The notes: generated by a model not told the origin, from the sequence alone. Positions 53,481 to 62,577 are shown, counted from the stretch's first letter. The stretch: DNA of 64,000 bases from Betaproteobacteria bacterium (GCA_013298765.1 JAAFJA010000005.1:248001-312000); one strand, 5' to 3'. A program made the numbers and translations.

Positions 53481-54566
53481 ATGTCGAACTCATTTGTAGA
53501 TCACGTCATTCGTCCAGAAGTTCGGGCGATGAAAGCTTATCCTGTTGCTCCGCCGTGGCAGGGAATCAAGCTTGAATTGATGGAAGACACGCATCTTGAT
53601 CCGCATCTGCCCGCGCCTGAATTGCGTCGCGAATTGGGCGAGCGGATCGCGGAAGCTGCGTTTAATCGCTATCCTAATCCGGCGGCACCTGCGCTGAAGG
53701 ACATGATGCGCAAAACGCTCGGCATCGACGCGAAATACGAAATCATGCTCGGTGCAGGCTCCGACGAAGTGATCACCATCATTTCGCAAGCGACGATTGC
53801 AGGCGGCGGCACCGTCGTTTCGCTCGAGCCCTCGTTCTCTGTGTTCAAAAACGCGGCAACTGCGGTCGCGGGGCGCTATGTTGGCGTATCGCTCAACGCC
53901 GATTTCACGCTCAACGTCGATGCACTCATCGCAACGATTGAGCGCGAACAGCCAAAGCTCGTCTGGATCGTCTATCCGAATAACCCGACCGGCAATCTTT
54001 TCCCTGATGCCGATATCGAACGCGTGATCAAAGCCGCGCCAGGGCTCGTCGTCATCGATGAAGCGTATGAAGCGTTCGCTGGCCGTTCGTGGCTGCCGCG
54101 CTTGAGCGAGTTTCCCAACGTCGTGCTCATGCGCACGCTCTCGAAAATCGGGCTTGCGGGCATTCGTTTGGGTTACGCCATCGGCGCACCAGAATGGATC
54201 AACGAATTCAACAAAGTGCGCGGGCCGTTTAACGTGGGCGTGTTGCAACAGGTGGCCACTGAAGTGATGCTTAAGCACTTTCACGTGCTCAAAAGCCACG
54301 CGAACCTGATGGTTCAAGAGCGTGATCGCTTGTTCAACGCGCTCAAAGCGATGCCGGACGTAACGCCATTTCCGTCAGCGGCAAACTTCGTGCTGGCACG
54401 CTTTGCTGATTCTGCAGCGGTGTTTGAAGCGCTCAAGTCGCGTGGCATCCTCGTGCGGAATTTGTATGCGCTGCATCCTCTCATGCAGAATACGCTCCGC
54501 CTCTCAGCGGGAACGCCGGATGAGAATCGCCAATTAATCGACGCACTCAAAGAACTCACGAACTAA
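53481..54566 (+). CDS. hisC: Histidinol-phosphate aminotransferase
   Basis: 361 residues, a fold-type I PLP enzyme: LGAGSDEVI, YPNNPTGN, the PLP-anchoring DEAYEAFAG, and the Schiff-base Lys in TLSKIGLAGIRLGY. It converts imidazole-acetol phosphate to histidinol phosphate. I use ATG 53481 rather than a ten-codon extension that lacks a ribosome-binding site. Confidence 0.95.
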   Translation: MSNSFVDHVIRPEVRAMKAYPVAPPWQGIKLELMEDTHLDPHLPAPELRRELGERIAEAAFNRYPNPAAPALKDMMRKTLGIDAKYEIMLGAGSDEVITIISQATIAGGGTVVSLEPSFSVFKNAATAVAGRYVGVSLNADFTLNVDALIATIEREQPKLVWIVYPNNPTGNLFPDADIERVIKAAPGLVVIDEAYEAFAGRSWLPRLSEFPNVVLMRTLSKIGLAGIRLGYAIGAPEWINEFNKVRGPFNVGVLQQVATEVMLKHFHVLKSHANLMVQERDRLFNALKAMPDVTPFPSAANFVLARFADSAAVFEALKSRGILVRNLYALHPLMQNTLRLSAGTPDENRQLIDALKELTN

Positions 54567-54654
54567 TTTTTGCCACGGATGACCACAGATTCACGCAGAT
54601 TAGTCAGCGCATCTGTGCAGCATCTGTGTTCATCTGTGTAAATCTGTGGCAAAA
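54567..54654. repeat. Inverted repeat after hisC, CACAGATGAACACAG family, copy 2
   Basis: TTTTGCCACGGATGACCACAG with ATCTGTGTTCATCTGTG and AATCTGTGGCAAAA. It starts one base after the hisC stop and could form a long hairpin. Confidence 0.85.
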
Positions 54655-54672
54655 CTGAAAGCAGACGAACAC

Positions 54673-54736
54673 GCGAGCGCGGTCAAGCCCGCGCCTACGA
54701 CCTGAAACACACGAGCGCGGTCAAGCCCGCGCCTAC
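54673..54736 (+). repeat. Two GTAGGCG-family direct repeats before hisB
   Basis: GAGCGCGGTCAAGCCCGCGC followed by CTAC occurs twice, 38 bases apart. The second copy ends three bases before the hisB start codon, so the gene lacks an ordinary ribosome-binding site. Confidence 0.85.
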
Positions 54737-54739
54737 ATC

Positions 54740-55330
54740 ATGAACAGAATCGCCAAAGTCGAACGCAACACCAAAGAAACGCAGATCACCGTCGAGATCA
54801 ATCTCGACGGCACCGGCAAAGCCGATCTGCAATCGGGTGTGCCGTTTCTTGATCACATGCTCGATCAACTCGCGCGCCACGGGATGATGGATGTCACCGT
54901 GCATGCGAAGGGCGATTTGCATATCGACGCACATCACACGGTCGAAGACATCGGCATCACGCTCGGTCAAGCGTTTAAGCAAGCAGTCGGCGATAAGGCA
55001 GGCATCAACCGTTACGGGCATTCGTACGTGCCGCTTGATGAAGCGCTCTCACGTGTCGTCGTTGATCTCTCAGGCCGCCCCGGACTTGAGTTTCACGTGC
55101 CGTTTACGCGCGCAATGATCGGCACGTTCGACGTTGATCTCACCCACGAGTTTTTCCAAGGATTCGTGAATCACGCCCTCGTGACCCTACACATCGATAA
55201 CCTGCGCGGCGAGAACGCCCATCACCAATGCGAAACCGTGTTCAAAGCCTTCGCGCGAGCGCTACGCATGGCGTGCGAGCGTGATGCGCGGGCGGCGGGT
55301 GTGGTGGTATCTACGAAGGGCGTGTTGTGA
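54740..55330 (+). CDS. hisB: Imidazoleglycerol-phosphate dehydratase
   Basis: 196 residues, the monofunctional His[20 protein letters not shown] and [14 protein letters not shown], plus [13 protein letters not shown]-type HHxxE pairs, bind two manganese ions. It removes water from IGP. No Shine-Dalgarno is evident before ATG 54740, which follows a repeat copy directly. Confidence 0.95.
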   Translation: MNRIAKVERNTKETQITVEINLDGTGKADLQSGVPFLDHMLDQLARHGMMDVTVHAKGDLHIDAHHTVEDIGITLGQAFKQAVGDKAGINRYGHSYVPLDEALSRVVVDLSGRPGLEFHVPFTRAMIGTFDVDLTHEFFQGFVNHALVTLHIDNLRGENAHHQCETVFKAFARALRMACERDARAAGVVVSTKGVL

Positions 55331-55353
55331 GGCCGACCAACCGCGCCGTGTTT

Positions 55354-55484
55354 GCCTCTCCCTCTGGGAGAGGTCGCGCGGAACGCGCGGGTGAGGGACT
55401 CGCTCAGTTCACCCCCGCGTTTGCGTTTGGCGCACGAGTTTCCCTCACCCGACCTTCGGTCGACCTCTCCCAGTGGGAGAGGTA
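55354..55484. repeat. Inverted repeat between hisB and hisH, GGGAGAGG family
   Basis: CCTCTCCCTCTGGGAGAGG then CGGGTGAGGGA on the left; TCCCTCACCCGACC then CCTCTCCCAGTGGGAGAGG on the right. Arms are about 43 bases. The last GGGAGAGG lies just before the hisH ATG, at ribosome-binding distance. Confidence 0.88.
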
Positions 55485-56135
55485 ATGAAGACAGTCGCCA
55501 TCGTCGACTACGGCATGGGCAACCTCAAATCGGTCGCCAAAGCCTTCGAACACGTCGCGCCCGGTCAACGTATCTTGATCACGAGCGACGCGAAAGAAAT
55601 CGCGGAAGCCGATCGCGTGGTGTTGCCCGGTCAAGCCGCAATGCCCGAAAGCATGGTTGCGTTAAACGATTCGGGCTTGCGCGACGTGCTGCTGCAAGCT
55701 TCTAAAGACCGCCCATTCTTTGGCGTCTGCCTCGGCTTGCAAATGCTGTTTGAAGAAAGCGAAGAGGGGCTAACGCCATCGCTCGGCTACTTGCCTGGCA
55801 AAACGGTTCGCTTCCCGAAACCGCACGTAGACAAAAATGGTGCGCCGCTCAAAGTGCCTCACATGGGGTGGAATGCGTTAACGATTCCCGCGCACGCAAG
55901 CGCCCACCCCTGCTGGGCGGGTATCGCGCAAGAAACCGCGTTTTACTTCGCCAATAGCTATTACGCCGTCCCCAACGAATCCGCTGTCGTCGCCGGGACG
56001 GCGAATTACCCCGATCCGATTTGCGTGGCCGTGGGCAAAGCGAACCTTTTTGCGGTACAGTTCCACCCGGAAAAGAGCGCCGATGGCGGTTTGCGCGTGC
56101 TCAGGAATTTCTCTAACTGGTCCGGAACCCTTTAA
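55485..56135 (+). CDS. hisH: Imidazole glycerol phosphate synthase, glutaminase subunit
   Basis: 216 residues of class I glutamine amidotransferase: GVCLGLQMLFEESEEG carries the nucleophile Cys, and VQFHPEKS holds the His-Glu of the triad. It supplies ammonia to HisF. The start is ATG 55485 with GAGAGG, supplied by the preceding repeat, five bases upstream. Confidence 0.95.
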   Translation: MKTVAIVDYGMGNLKSVAKAFEHVAPGQRILITSDAKEIAEADRVVLPGQAAMPESMVALNDSGLRDVLLQASKDRPFFGVCLGLQMLFEESEEGLTPSLGYLPGKTVRFPKPHVDKNGAPLKVPHMGWNALTIPAHASAHPCWAGIAQETAFYFANSYYAVPNESAVVAGTANYPDPICVAVGKANLFAVQFHPEKSADGGLRVLRNFSNWSGTL

Positions 56136-56218
56136 CGCATTTCCTCCATCTGTTGTTTCCAAAAACGACCCTCGCGTTGAATGTTTGATTCCGTACTCCC
56201 TCACTGGCTTTTTGCATC

Positions 56219-56947
56219 ATGCTAGTCATCCCCGCGATTGACCTTAAAGATGGTCGCTGTGTGCGTTTGCGCCAAGGCGACATGGACCAAACCACGGTTT
56301 TCTCCGAAGAGCCTGCCGCGATGGCGAAGCATTGGGTCGATCTCGGCGCAAAGCGAATTCATCTCGTTGATTTGAACGGCGCGTTCGCGGGCAAACCGGT
56401 GAACGAACCTGCGATCAAGGCGATCTTGGCTGAAATTCCGGAAGACGTGGAAGTGCAACTCGGAGGTGGCATTCGCGATCTAGACACGATTGAGCGCTAC
56501 CTCGACGACGGTATTGATTACGTCATCATCGGCACCGCCGCCGTAAAAAATCCCGGCTTCTTGCACGATGCGTGCAACGCATTCCCCGGCGCGGTGATGG
56601 TCGGCCTCGACGCCAAAGACGGCAAGATCGCCACCGACGGCTGGAGCAAACTTACTGGCCACGACGCGCTCGATCTCGGCAAACGCTTCGAAGATTACGG
56701 CATCGAAGGCATCATCTACACCGACATCGGTCGAGATGGCATGGGCACGGGCTTGAATATCGAAGCGACCGTTCGCTTGGCACAGCCGCTGCGCGTACCC
56801 GTGTTTGCTTCGGGTGGCGTTCACAACGTTTCCCATCTCACCCCGCTTAAACAATACGAAGCCGACGGCATCGCAGGCGTCGTCTGCGGACGTGCGTTGT
56901 ACGAAGGCACGCTCGATTTCGCCGCTGCCGTGAAGGCGCTTCAATAG
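56219..56947 (+). CDS. hisA: ProFAR isomerase
   Basis: 242 residues, a TIM barrel with the phosphate sites [16 protein letters not shown] and GGVHNVSHL. The first catalytic Asp is in [12 protein letters not shown], the second in [12 protein letters not shown]. It isomerises 5'-ProFAR to PRFAR. ATG 56219 fits. An 83-base gap precedes it. Confidence 0.95.
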   Translation: MLVIPAIDLKDGRCVRLRQGDMDQTTVFSEEPAAMAKHWVDLGAKRIHLVDLNGAFAGKPVNEPAIKAILAEIPEDVEVQLGGGIRDLDTIERYLDDGIDYVIIGTAAVKNPGFLHDACNAFPGAVMVGLDAKDGKIATDGWSKLTGHDALDLGKRFEDYGIEGIIYTDIGRDGMGTGLNIEATVRLAQPLRVPVFASGGVHNVSHLTPLKQYEADGIAGVVCGRALYEGTLDFAAAVKALQ

Positions 56948-56952
56948 TCTCG

Positions 56953-57186
56953 ATGGACGAGGGCGATCTCGGATTTTCGTATCGTCAAAGTAAAAATGGC
57001 GACGTCTCCATTGATCGGCAAGGACGCAGTGTCACCACGCTTCGCGGCAAGGCGGCGATTGATTTCATCGACGAAGTCGAAGGACTCGAAAGCAACGAAC
57101 AGCAACAGTTGATGGCTCGCGCCACCGGGAATTACAAACGCGGTAACGAGCGGCTTGCGGCCGAGCATCCGCGAAACAAAAGGTAG
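56953..57186 (+). CDS. Small hypothetical protein
   Basis: 77 residues, soluble, acidic then basic. DLGFSYRQSKNGDVSIDRQGR and LRGKAAIDFIDEV suggest a compact alpha/beta protein. It begins five bases after hisA, so it is probably in the his operon. I know no family for it. Confidence 0.68.
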   Translation: MDEGDLGFSYRQSKNGDVSIDRQGRSVTTLRGKAAIDFIDEVEGLESNEQQQLMARATGNYKRGNERLAAEHPRNKR

Positions 57187-57281
57187 ACTCGGTCGCGACC
57201 CAGCGTTCGCGGGCGGCGCAGCGTAGACTGTTTGCGGAGATGAATGGCTACCCATCAACCATCAAACTGGGCGTAACCAAT

Positions 57282-58730
57282 ATGACTAAGCGATCGCATT
57301 TTTTGTCGAAGTCTCTCGCGCTCCTATTGGCGGGGACCGCAGTCGATTCCGCATACTCGCAGACCACTCGCGTCTCTGGCGCAGAGAATGGCGCAGTCCA
57401 AACCTTAAACCTCACGTTGCCCGATAAGCTGGCAGGCGACGCAATTGTTGATCGTAAGTCGAAGGCTTCGGCGGCGTCAGCCGCGTGTGAGCCGGTACGA
57501 CCTCGCGCGGGAACGGCCATTTGCTCGCTCGATATTGACGGCGATGGCCTCCAGACACGGATGGATGGCTTACTCATCGCCCGATACCTGCTTGGCTTCC
57601 GGGGCGATACTTTGTCGCAGGGGATCGCGAGCAATGCCTGCGCGTTGAACACAACGCCTGCGGCGATCGAAGCGGCAATCACTCCGCTTGTTACCGCGTC
57701 GCCGCCGGTGCTTGATATCGACGGCGATCAGAACGTGCGCTCAATGATCGATGGATCGCTGCTGATGCGCGCGTTGCGCGGGCAAATCGGGAGTGCAGCA
57801 ATCAGCGGTGTCGCGCCTCCGATACTCGGCGCGACGCGTACGACGTGGCCCCAGATTCGAGACTATCTCAACACGACCTGTAACGCCGGTTTGTCCACCC
57901 TTGTGCAGTACACACCCAATCAGTCCGACTGGAGTACGTTCGCCGCCAAGCCAGTCGCAGGCGGCAATCCGGCCCACGATCCTGACAGCGTGAGCTGGAT
58001 AACGCCCGCACAGTGGGATGCCGCGAAGTGGAACGGCACGGTCTACAACCCCTCTCAAATGACCCGAGCGGAGTTCGCCAGCGCCGTTTGCCCGAGCGTT
58101 GATCGTGTTCGCGGGATTCGCGAAGTGTTCTATCAGCACAAGCCCTTTGCCGATAACCAGAATCCGACCAAGGCGGAAGTTGATGAGTGGCATCGCATCG
58201 CGATCAACCACGTGAGAGCCCTCGTGGGTTACACGAGCGAGGATCGTCAGGTGAAGAAGGATCATTGCATGTTTGCACGGGCGCAATGGGGCGATGAGCG
58301 AAAGTTCACCACCCAGTGGGACGCTGAGTACCCAGGCACCACAGGTTCAGCTTACGGCCCTTGCCAGGGTTCGTCCAATGCACATTGTGGCTCTACCTTT
58401 GTGCCAAGTGCTGAGGATCAGAGGCCGTATTTGCCTGAGGGCCACCCGAGCTGCGGCACGCCTGGTGGGGCCGAAGGCGTGTTTAGCGGTCCGAAATCAA
58501 ATATCCCGTGGTCGATCAAGTGGTCGCGAGCGTTCTGCAACACGCTGATTGCGGAGGGATTTTGGGGCGGCCATGTGGGGCCGTGGTACCACCGCGAAAA
58601 GTTCGGCCTAAGCTTCTGGGACAGCGCCCCGGCCAATAACAACAGTAATGCCATTGTGCGCGCCAAATGGACTGGCACGTCGATGCCCAGTCTTTACTGC
58701 AACCCTTCGGACCCCCAATGTCAGCCATAG
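57282..58730 (+). CDS. Secreted protein with two dockerin-like calcium-binding repeats
   Basis: 482 residues. Signal peptide ends at SAYSQ. Two repeats follow: DIDGDGLQTRMDGLLIARYL (residues about 85) and DIDGDQNVRSMIDGSLLMRAL (about 147), each an EF-hand-like loop plus helix as in dockerin type I. The C-terminal 290 residues are Trp- and Cys-rich (at least eight Cys), with WHRIAINHVRALVGY and FWGGHVGPWYHREKFG; no enzyme family recognised. It interrupts the his operon between hisA and hisF, with no obvious link to histidine. Confidence 0.75.
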   Translation: MTKRSHFLSKSLALLLAGTAVDSAYSQTTRVSGAENGAVQTLNLTLPDKLAGDAIVDRKSKASAASAACEPVRPRAGTAICSLDIDGDGLQTRMDGLLIARYLLGFRGDTLSQGIASNACALNTTPAAIEAAITPLVTASPPVLDIDGDQNVRSMIDGSLLMRALRGQIGSAAISGVAPPILGATRTTWPQIRDYLNTTCNAGLSTLVQYTPNQSDWSTFAAKPVAGGNPAHDPDSVSWITPAQWDAAKWNGTVYNPSQMTRAEFASAVCPSVDRVRGIREVFYQHKPFADNQNPTKAEVDEWHRIAINHVRALVGYTSEDRQVKKDHCMFARAQWGDERKFTTQWDAEYPGTTGSAYGPCQGSSNAHCGSTFVPSAEDQRPYLPEGHPSCGTPGGAEGVFSGPKSNIPWSIKWSRAFCNTLIAEGFWGGHVGPWYHREKFGLSFWDSAPANNNSNAIVRAKWTGTSMPSLYCNPSDPQCQP

Positions 58731-58803
58731 TCTTCGCAATTGGCACGTTGTGCACAACGTGCTCTGAGGGTTGCAATACCGTTCAGGAAACGCTGAATAA
58801 GCC

Positions 58804-59049
58804 GTGAAGCACGCAGGCGAAAAAGCACTCGCAACGATTGCAGCGCAACTCGCCCAAGTCCGTGCGCTTAATCTGAAAGAGCGCTCGCCCGGCGTGTTCT
58901 ACTTCAAATCGAAGCCGTTCTTGCATTTTCATGAAGATGCGTCGGGCATTTATGCCGATGTACGCGTGGAGATCGAATGGCAGCGCTTCGCTGTCAACGA
59001 TCCAGTTGAATGGCACAAACTTTTGTTACTCATTAACGATGCTCTGTAA
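58804..59049 (+). CDS. Small hypothetical protein overlapping the hisF start
   Basis: 81 residues starting at a GTG (58804), with no good ribosome-binding site. [25 protein letters not shown] looks like a real beta-rich fold, as in small proteins of unknown function that bind or act on DNA bases. It overlaps hisF by 11 bases, suggesting coupling. I do not recognise its function. Confidence 0.65.
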   Translation: MKHAGEKALATIAAQLAQVRALNLKERSPGVFYFKSKPFLHFHEDASGIYADVRVEIEWQRFAVNDPVEWHKLLLLINDAL

Positions 59050-59797
59050 ACGAATCATCCCCTGCCTTGATATCAAAGACGGTCGTGTCGTCAAAGGCGT
59101 GAACTTTGTTGGCCTTCGCGATGCGGGCGATCCGGTTGAAGTGGCAAAGCGCTACAACGATCAAGGCGCGGACGAGCTTTGTTTTTTGGACATCACGGCG
59201 AGCGTTGAAAAGCGCGGATTACTTTACGACTTGATCGAACGCGTCGCCTCGCAAGTCTTCATTCCGCTCACTGTTGGCGGTGGCGTAAAAACCGCTGAAG
59301 ACTTGCGACCGTTGCTCAACGCGGGCGCGGACAAAGTCAGCATCAACACGGCCGGCGTGAACGACCCGTCGATCTTCGATAAAGCGAGCCATTTCTACGG
59401 CGCGCAATGCGTCGTTGCAGCGATTGACGCCAAGCAAACGCGACCCGGATTCTTCGAAGTCTTCATCCACGGCGGCCGCACCGCCACCGGCAAAGACGCA
59501 GTCGCGTGGGCGCGCGAAGTCGCGGATCGCGGCGCGGGGGAAATCTTGCTCACCAGCATGGATCGCGACGGCGCAAAGATTGGTTTCGATCTCGAACTCA
59601 CGCGTGCGATTGCGGACGCGGTCTCGATCCCCGTGATCGCCTCGGGCGGCGTTGGCAATTTGCAGCATCTTGTTGACGGCGTGCAAAAAGGCGGCGCAGA
59701 CGCGGTGCTCGCGGCGAGCATCTTTCACTATGGCGAATACACCGTGGGGCAGGCAAAGGCCGCGATGCGCGACGCTGGTATTCGCATGCGAATGTAG
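59039..59797 (+). CDS. hisF: Imidazole glycerol phosphate synthase, cyclase subunit
   Basis: 252 residues, a TIM barrel with [18 protein letters not shown] (Asp of the first site) and [16 protein letters not shown] (second), plus phosphate loops. It makes IGP and AICAR using ammonia from HisH. ATG 59039 fits family N-termini. hisI and hisE do not follow, unlike in most betaproteobacteria. Confidence 0.95.
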   Translation: MLCKRIIPCLDIKDGRVVKGVNFVGLRDAGDPVEVAKRYNDQGADELCFLDITASVEKRGLLYDLIERVASQVFIPLTVGGGVKTAEDLRPLLNAGADKVSINTAGVNDPSIFDKASHFYGAQCVVAAIDAKQTRPGFFEVFIHGGRTATGKDAVAWAREVADRGAGEILLTSMDRDGAKIGFDLELTRAIADAVSIPVIASGGVGNLQHLVDGVQKGGADAVLAASIFHYGEYTVGQAKAAMRDAGIRMRM

Positions 59798-59890
59798 TTC
59801 CTTGTTGAAATCAACAATGTGTTGTTACCGCCGATTTAACCAGGGCAAGCGAGCGAATTACTAATTACGCAAAATAAATAGAAATCGCTG

Positions 59891-59917
59891 TCTAGCCCCA
59901 ATAAAAATGGGGCTTAG
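59891..59917 (+). repeat. Dispersed CTAGCCCC hairpin, copy 9 (best copy)
   Basis: CTAGCCCC, AATAAAAAT, GGGGCTTAG: eight paired bases around a nine-base A/T loop. The flank AAATAAATAGAAAT is shared with the copy at 10060. It lies between hisF and ygjP in an otherwise empty 185-base gap. Confidence 0.7.
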
Positions 59918-59982
59918 CGTCAGTGGCTGTTACCTAGCGCACGTTACTTGAATCGCGTGAAAAGCACGAGCCCTGCACTCGA

Positions 59983-60501
59983 TCATCCCGCATCAGCGCG
60001 CGCTTTGTCCAAATCCAGCCACGTCAAATACAGCCGAAAATCAAATTCGAGCTGCGCGTAATCCGGCGCGATGTGATGACAGAGTTGGTAGAACGCCTTG
60101 TCATGCTCGCGCTCTTTCAAATGCGCCAGCTCATGCGCCACAATCATTTTCAGAAACGCCGCGGGCGCATCAATAAACACACTCGCGATCCGAATCTCGC
60201 GCTTCGCTACCAGCTTCGCCCCCTGCACGCGCGACACCTGGGTGTGCGTTCCCAGCGCGTGTTTCACCACTTGCAAATGGTTGTCAAACAGCACCTTCGA
60301 AGGCGTCACCGCGCTCTTCATGAACTGCGACTTCAAATCCAGCACGTACGCCTGCAACGCCTTGTCCGTACGCACCGTGTTCGCCTCCGGGTAGCGCTTT
60401 TGCAGCACGTCGCCGAGACGGTTTTCGGAGATCAGGGTGCGGACTTGGGTTTGCAGGCGTTCGGGGTAGTGGGTTAGGTACTTAAGGTTCGTCGTTGTCA
60501 C
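59983..60501 (-). CDS. YgjP-like metallopeptidase (M48/DUF45)
   Basis: 172 residues. The zinc motif HELAH with a further His in REHDKAFYQLC near the C-terminus is the YgjP pattern. The N-terminal part is helical. YgjP relatives are proposed UTP pyrophosphatases or peptidases; the activity here is not proven. No signal peptide. It stands alone. Confidence 0.82.
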   Translation of the reverse strand: MTTTNLKYLTHYPERLQTQVRTLISENRLGDVLQKRYPEANTVRTDKALQAYVLDLKSQFMKSAVTPSKVLFDNHLQVVKHALGTHTQVSRVQGAKLVAKREIRIASVFIDAPAAFLKMIVAHELAHLKEREHDKAFYQLCHHIAPDYAQLEFDFRLYLTWLDLDKARADAG

Positions 60502-60693
60502 GCTTTGTCACTACAAAAAAACGAACCAACCAACTTGACGCAGTTTTCCTGGTGGCTGTTCTCTGGCCGGGAACGGAAGTGATTCAGACGCTTTGGACGA
60601 ATTGTTTGCAAATCGCCGCTATCGAACACGTAAGAAGAATGCGCCTTCCAGCAAGCTAGCGCAGGCAAATTCTGGGTGAACATAGTTCGTACG

Positions 60694-61365
60694 CTACCTC
60701 CCCGGCAACTTCGCCGCTTGATCGCCCCAGAGTTGCTTTACTCGGGCGTCGCGGCCGCAGCTGGTTCTATAGTATTTGTAGCGCACGGGATTTTTTGTGT
60801 AGTAGTCCTGGTGATACGTTTCTGCGGGGTAGAACGTGGTGGCGGCGATGATTTCGGTGACGATGGGCGCGGCAAACGGCTTTGTTTTAGTGAGCGCTTC
60901 GCGGGAGGCTTGTGCGGCGGCGAGTTGCGCTGCGTCATGCGCGAAGACTGCGGTGCGATAGGGAGCGCCTTTGTCGCAAAACTGGCCGTCTTTGTCGGTC
61001 GGGTCGATGGTGCGCCAGAAGTAGCCGAGCAATTGTTCGTAGCTTACTTTCTTTGGATCAAACACGATTTCTACGGCCTCATAGTGCCCGGTCGTCTTCG
61101 TGCCGATTTGCTCGTAGGTGGGATTCGCGTTTCTGCCGCCGGTGTAGCCGGACGTGGTGGAAATCACACCGTCGATTTTGTCGAAATCAGATTCAACGCA
61201 CCAGAAACAACCGCCGGCGAAGGTGGCTTTTGCGGTGGCATTTGTTGTCGCGTTTGCTGTGGAATTGGCGGTAGCGGTTGTCGCTGTTTGCCCGAACGCA
61301 GAACTCGCGCTGAATGCCATTGCAAGCGTTGCTAGGAAGAGGGAAAGGCTGTGTCGAAGGTTCAT
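60694..61365 (-). CDS. msrA: Peptide methionine sulfoxide reductase MsrA, periplasmic
   Basis: 223 residues. Signal peptide ending SAFGQ, then a linker of Ala/Thr/Asn (about 30 residues), and the MsrA domain with catalytic GCFWCVE, GYTGG, and HYEAVEIVFDP. It repairs oxidised Met using thioredoxin-like donors. I use ATG 61365; a TTG four codons upstream is possible. The low-complexity linker is unusual. Confidence 0.92.
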   Translation of the reverse strand: MNLRHSLSLFLATLAMAFSASSAFGQTATTATANSTANATTNATAKATFAGGCFWCVESDFDKIDGVISTTSGYTGGRNANPTYEQIGTKTTGHYEAVEIVFDPKKVSYEQLLGYFWRTIDPTDKDGQFCDKGAPYRTAVFAHDAAQLAAAQASREALTKTKPFAAPIVTEIIAATTFYPAETYHQDYYTKNPVRYKYYRTSCGRDARVKQLWGDQAAKLPGR

Positions 61366-61610
61366 GCTGCGCTTCAAGGGAGTTCTGTCGTGTGAGTGAG
61401 TTCGCGTGTACGCGGGCGATCGTTACATCGACGCGCGCTACGCGAACTGATCGCTTTTTGGGGCAGTGCGTTACACCGATTATTGCTGCGCGACCGCTGG
61501 CTTCGAGCGGGCGAGAGAAGTTTGCATGAATGCATCGGCGGGGCACCACAATGCTGTGAACGCCAACCTCTCGATTCACGCAACACATCGTTCGCTAAAT
61601 ACATCAAACG

Positions 61611-61643
61611 CGAGCTGCATTTCAGGTATCGACCTGCAGCTCG
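61611..61643 (-). terminator. Hairpin after the dienelactone hydrolase gene
   Basis: CGAGCTGC with GCAGCTCG and inner AGGT with ACCT around ATCG. The T tract on the minus strand is short. Between it and msrA (61366-61610) no other feature is seen. Confidence 0.55.
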
Positions 61644-61668
61644 TGTAACAAGCAGATTCCTAGCTTCG

Positions 61669-62577
61669 CTAGCCCAAATGCTTCTTGAAGAATTCGATAG
61701 TGCGATCCCAAGAAAGTTTCGCGGCGGCTTCGTTGAAGCGCGGTGTGGAATTATTGTGAAAGCCGTGTTGCGTGCCGGGATAAAAATGCGCTTCGTGGCG
61801 CACATTCGCGGCTTTGAGCGCCACCTCATACGCGGGCCACATTTCATTGATCCGCTGATCGTTTTCAGCGTAATGAATGAGCAGCGCGGCCTTGATGTTC
61901 TTCACGTTCGCGGTGTCCGCCGCTGCGCCGTAGTACGGTACTGAAGCTTGCAAATCTGCGCCCATTTCCGTCGCAAGAAAATTACTCGTGCCGCCGCCCC
62001 AACAAAACCCCGTCACGCCGAGTTTTCCTGATGAGAGCTTGTGCGCTTTGAGCCACTTCGCGCCATTCAGCATGTCGGTACGAAGCTTCGCTTGATCGAG
62101 CTTCGCCTGCATGGCGCGCCCGTCATCATCGTTGCCCGGATAGCCGCCAAGTGGCGCAAGACCATCGGGCGCGAGCGCGAGAAATCCCGCCACCGCAGCG
62201 CGGCGCGCAACGTCTTCAATGTATGGATTCAAGCCTCGGTTTTCATGCATCACCAATACCGCGGGAAACGGCCCGTTGCCTGCAGGCTGCACAAGATAGC
62301 CTTTCATCGTTTCACCGTTTCCGCCCGGTGATGGATACGTCACGTAATTCGCTTTGATGCGAGTATCGGTGAACGAGATCGTTTGCGCTTTTGCGTATTG
62401 CGGCAATAACGAACTCGCCATCGCGAGCGCTGGAATACCAAGCGCTGCAAGCGCGGACGCGCGCTTTAGGTATTCACGACGATCAATACGACCGTGACAG
62501 TATTCGTCGTAGAGATCGTAAACGCGCTGATCGATATCGATTTGCGTGAGCGGCGTAAATTCGGTGGTCGGTGTCAT
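61669..62577 (-). CDS. Exported dienelactone hydrolase-family protein
   Basis: 302 residues. A twin-arginine-like signal (RREYLKRASALAALGIPALA, residues about 38-57) lies after a 37-residue N-terminal helix, so it may be exported by Tat or anchored. The alpha/beta-hydrolase domain has catalytic Cys in GFCWGGG, Asp in AENDQR, His in QHGFHN. Relatives cleave dienelactone in aromatic degradation; this YghX-like branch has unknown substrates. Confidence 0.87.
   Translation of the reverse strand: MTPTTEFTPLTQIDIDQRVYDLYDEYCHGRIDRREYLKRASALAALGIPALAMASSLLPQYAKAQTISFTDTRIKANYVTYPSPGGNGETMKGYLVQPAGNGPFPAVLVMHENRGLNPYIEDVARRAAVAGFLALAPDGLAPLGGYPGNDDDGRAMQAKLDQAKLRTDMLNGAKWLKAHKLSSGKLGVTGFCWGGGTSNFLATEMGADLQASVPYYGAAADTANVKNIKAALLIHYAENDQRINEMWPAYEVALKAANVRHEAHFYPGTQHGFHNNSTPRFNEAAAKLSWDRTIEFFKKHLG

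Noticed and set aside
60676-61335. 219-codon ORF antisense to msrA
   Set aside because: Gly/Cys/Arg-rich mirror of msrA; the minus-strand MsrA has all its catalytic motifs.
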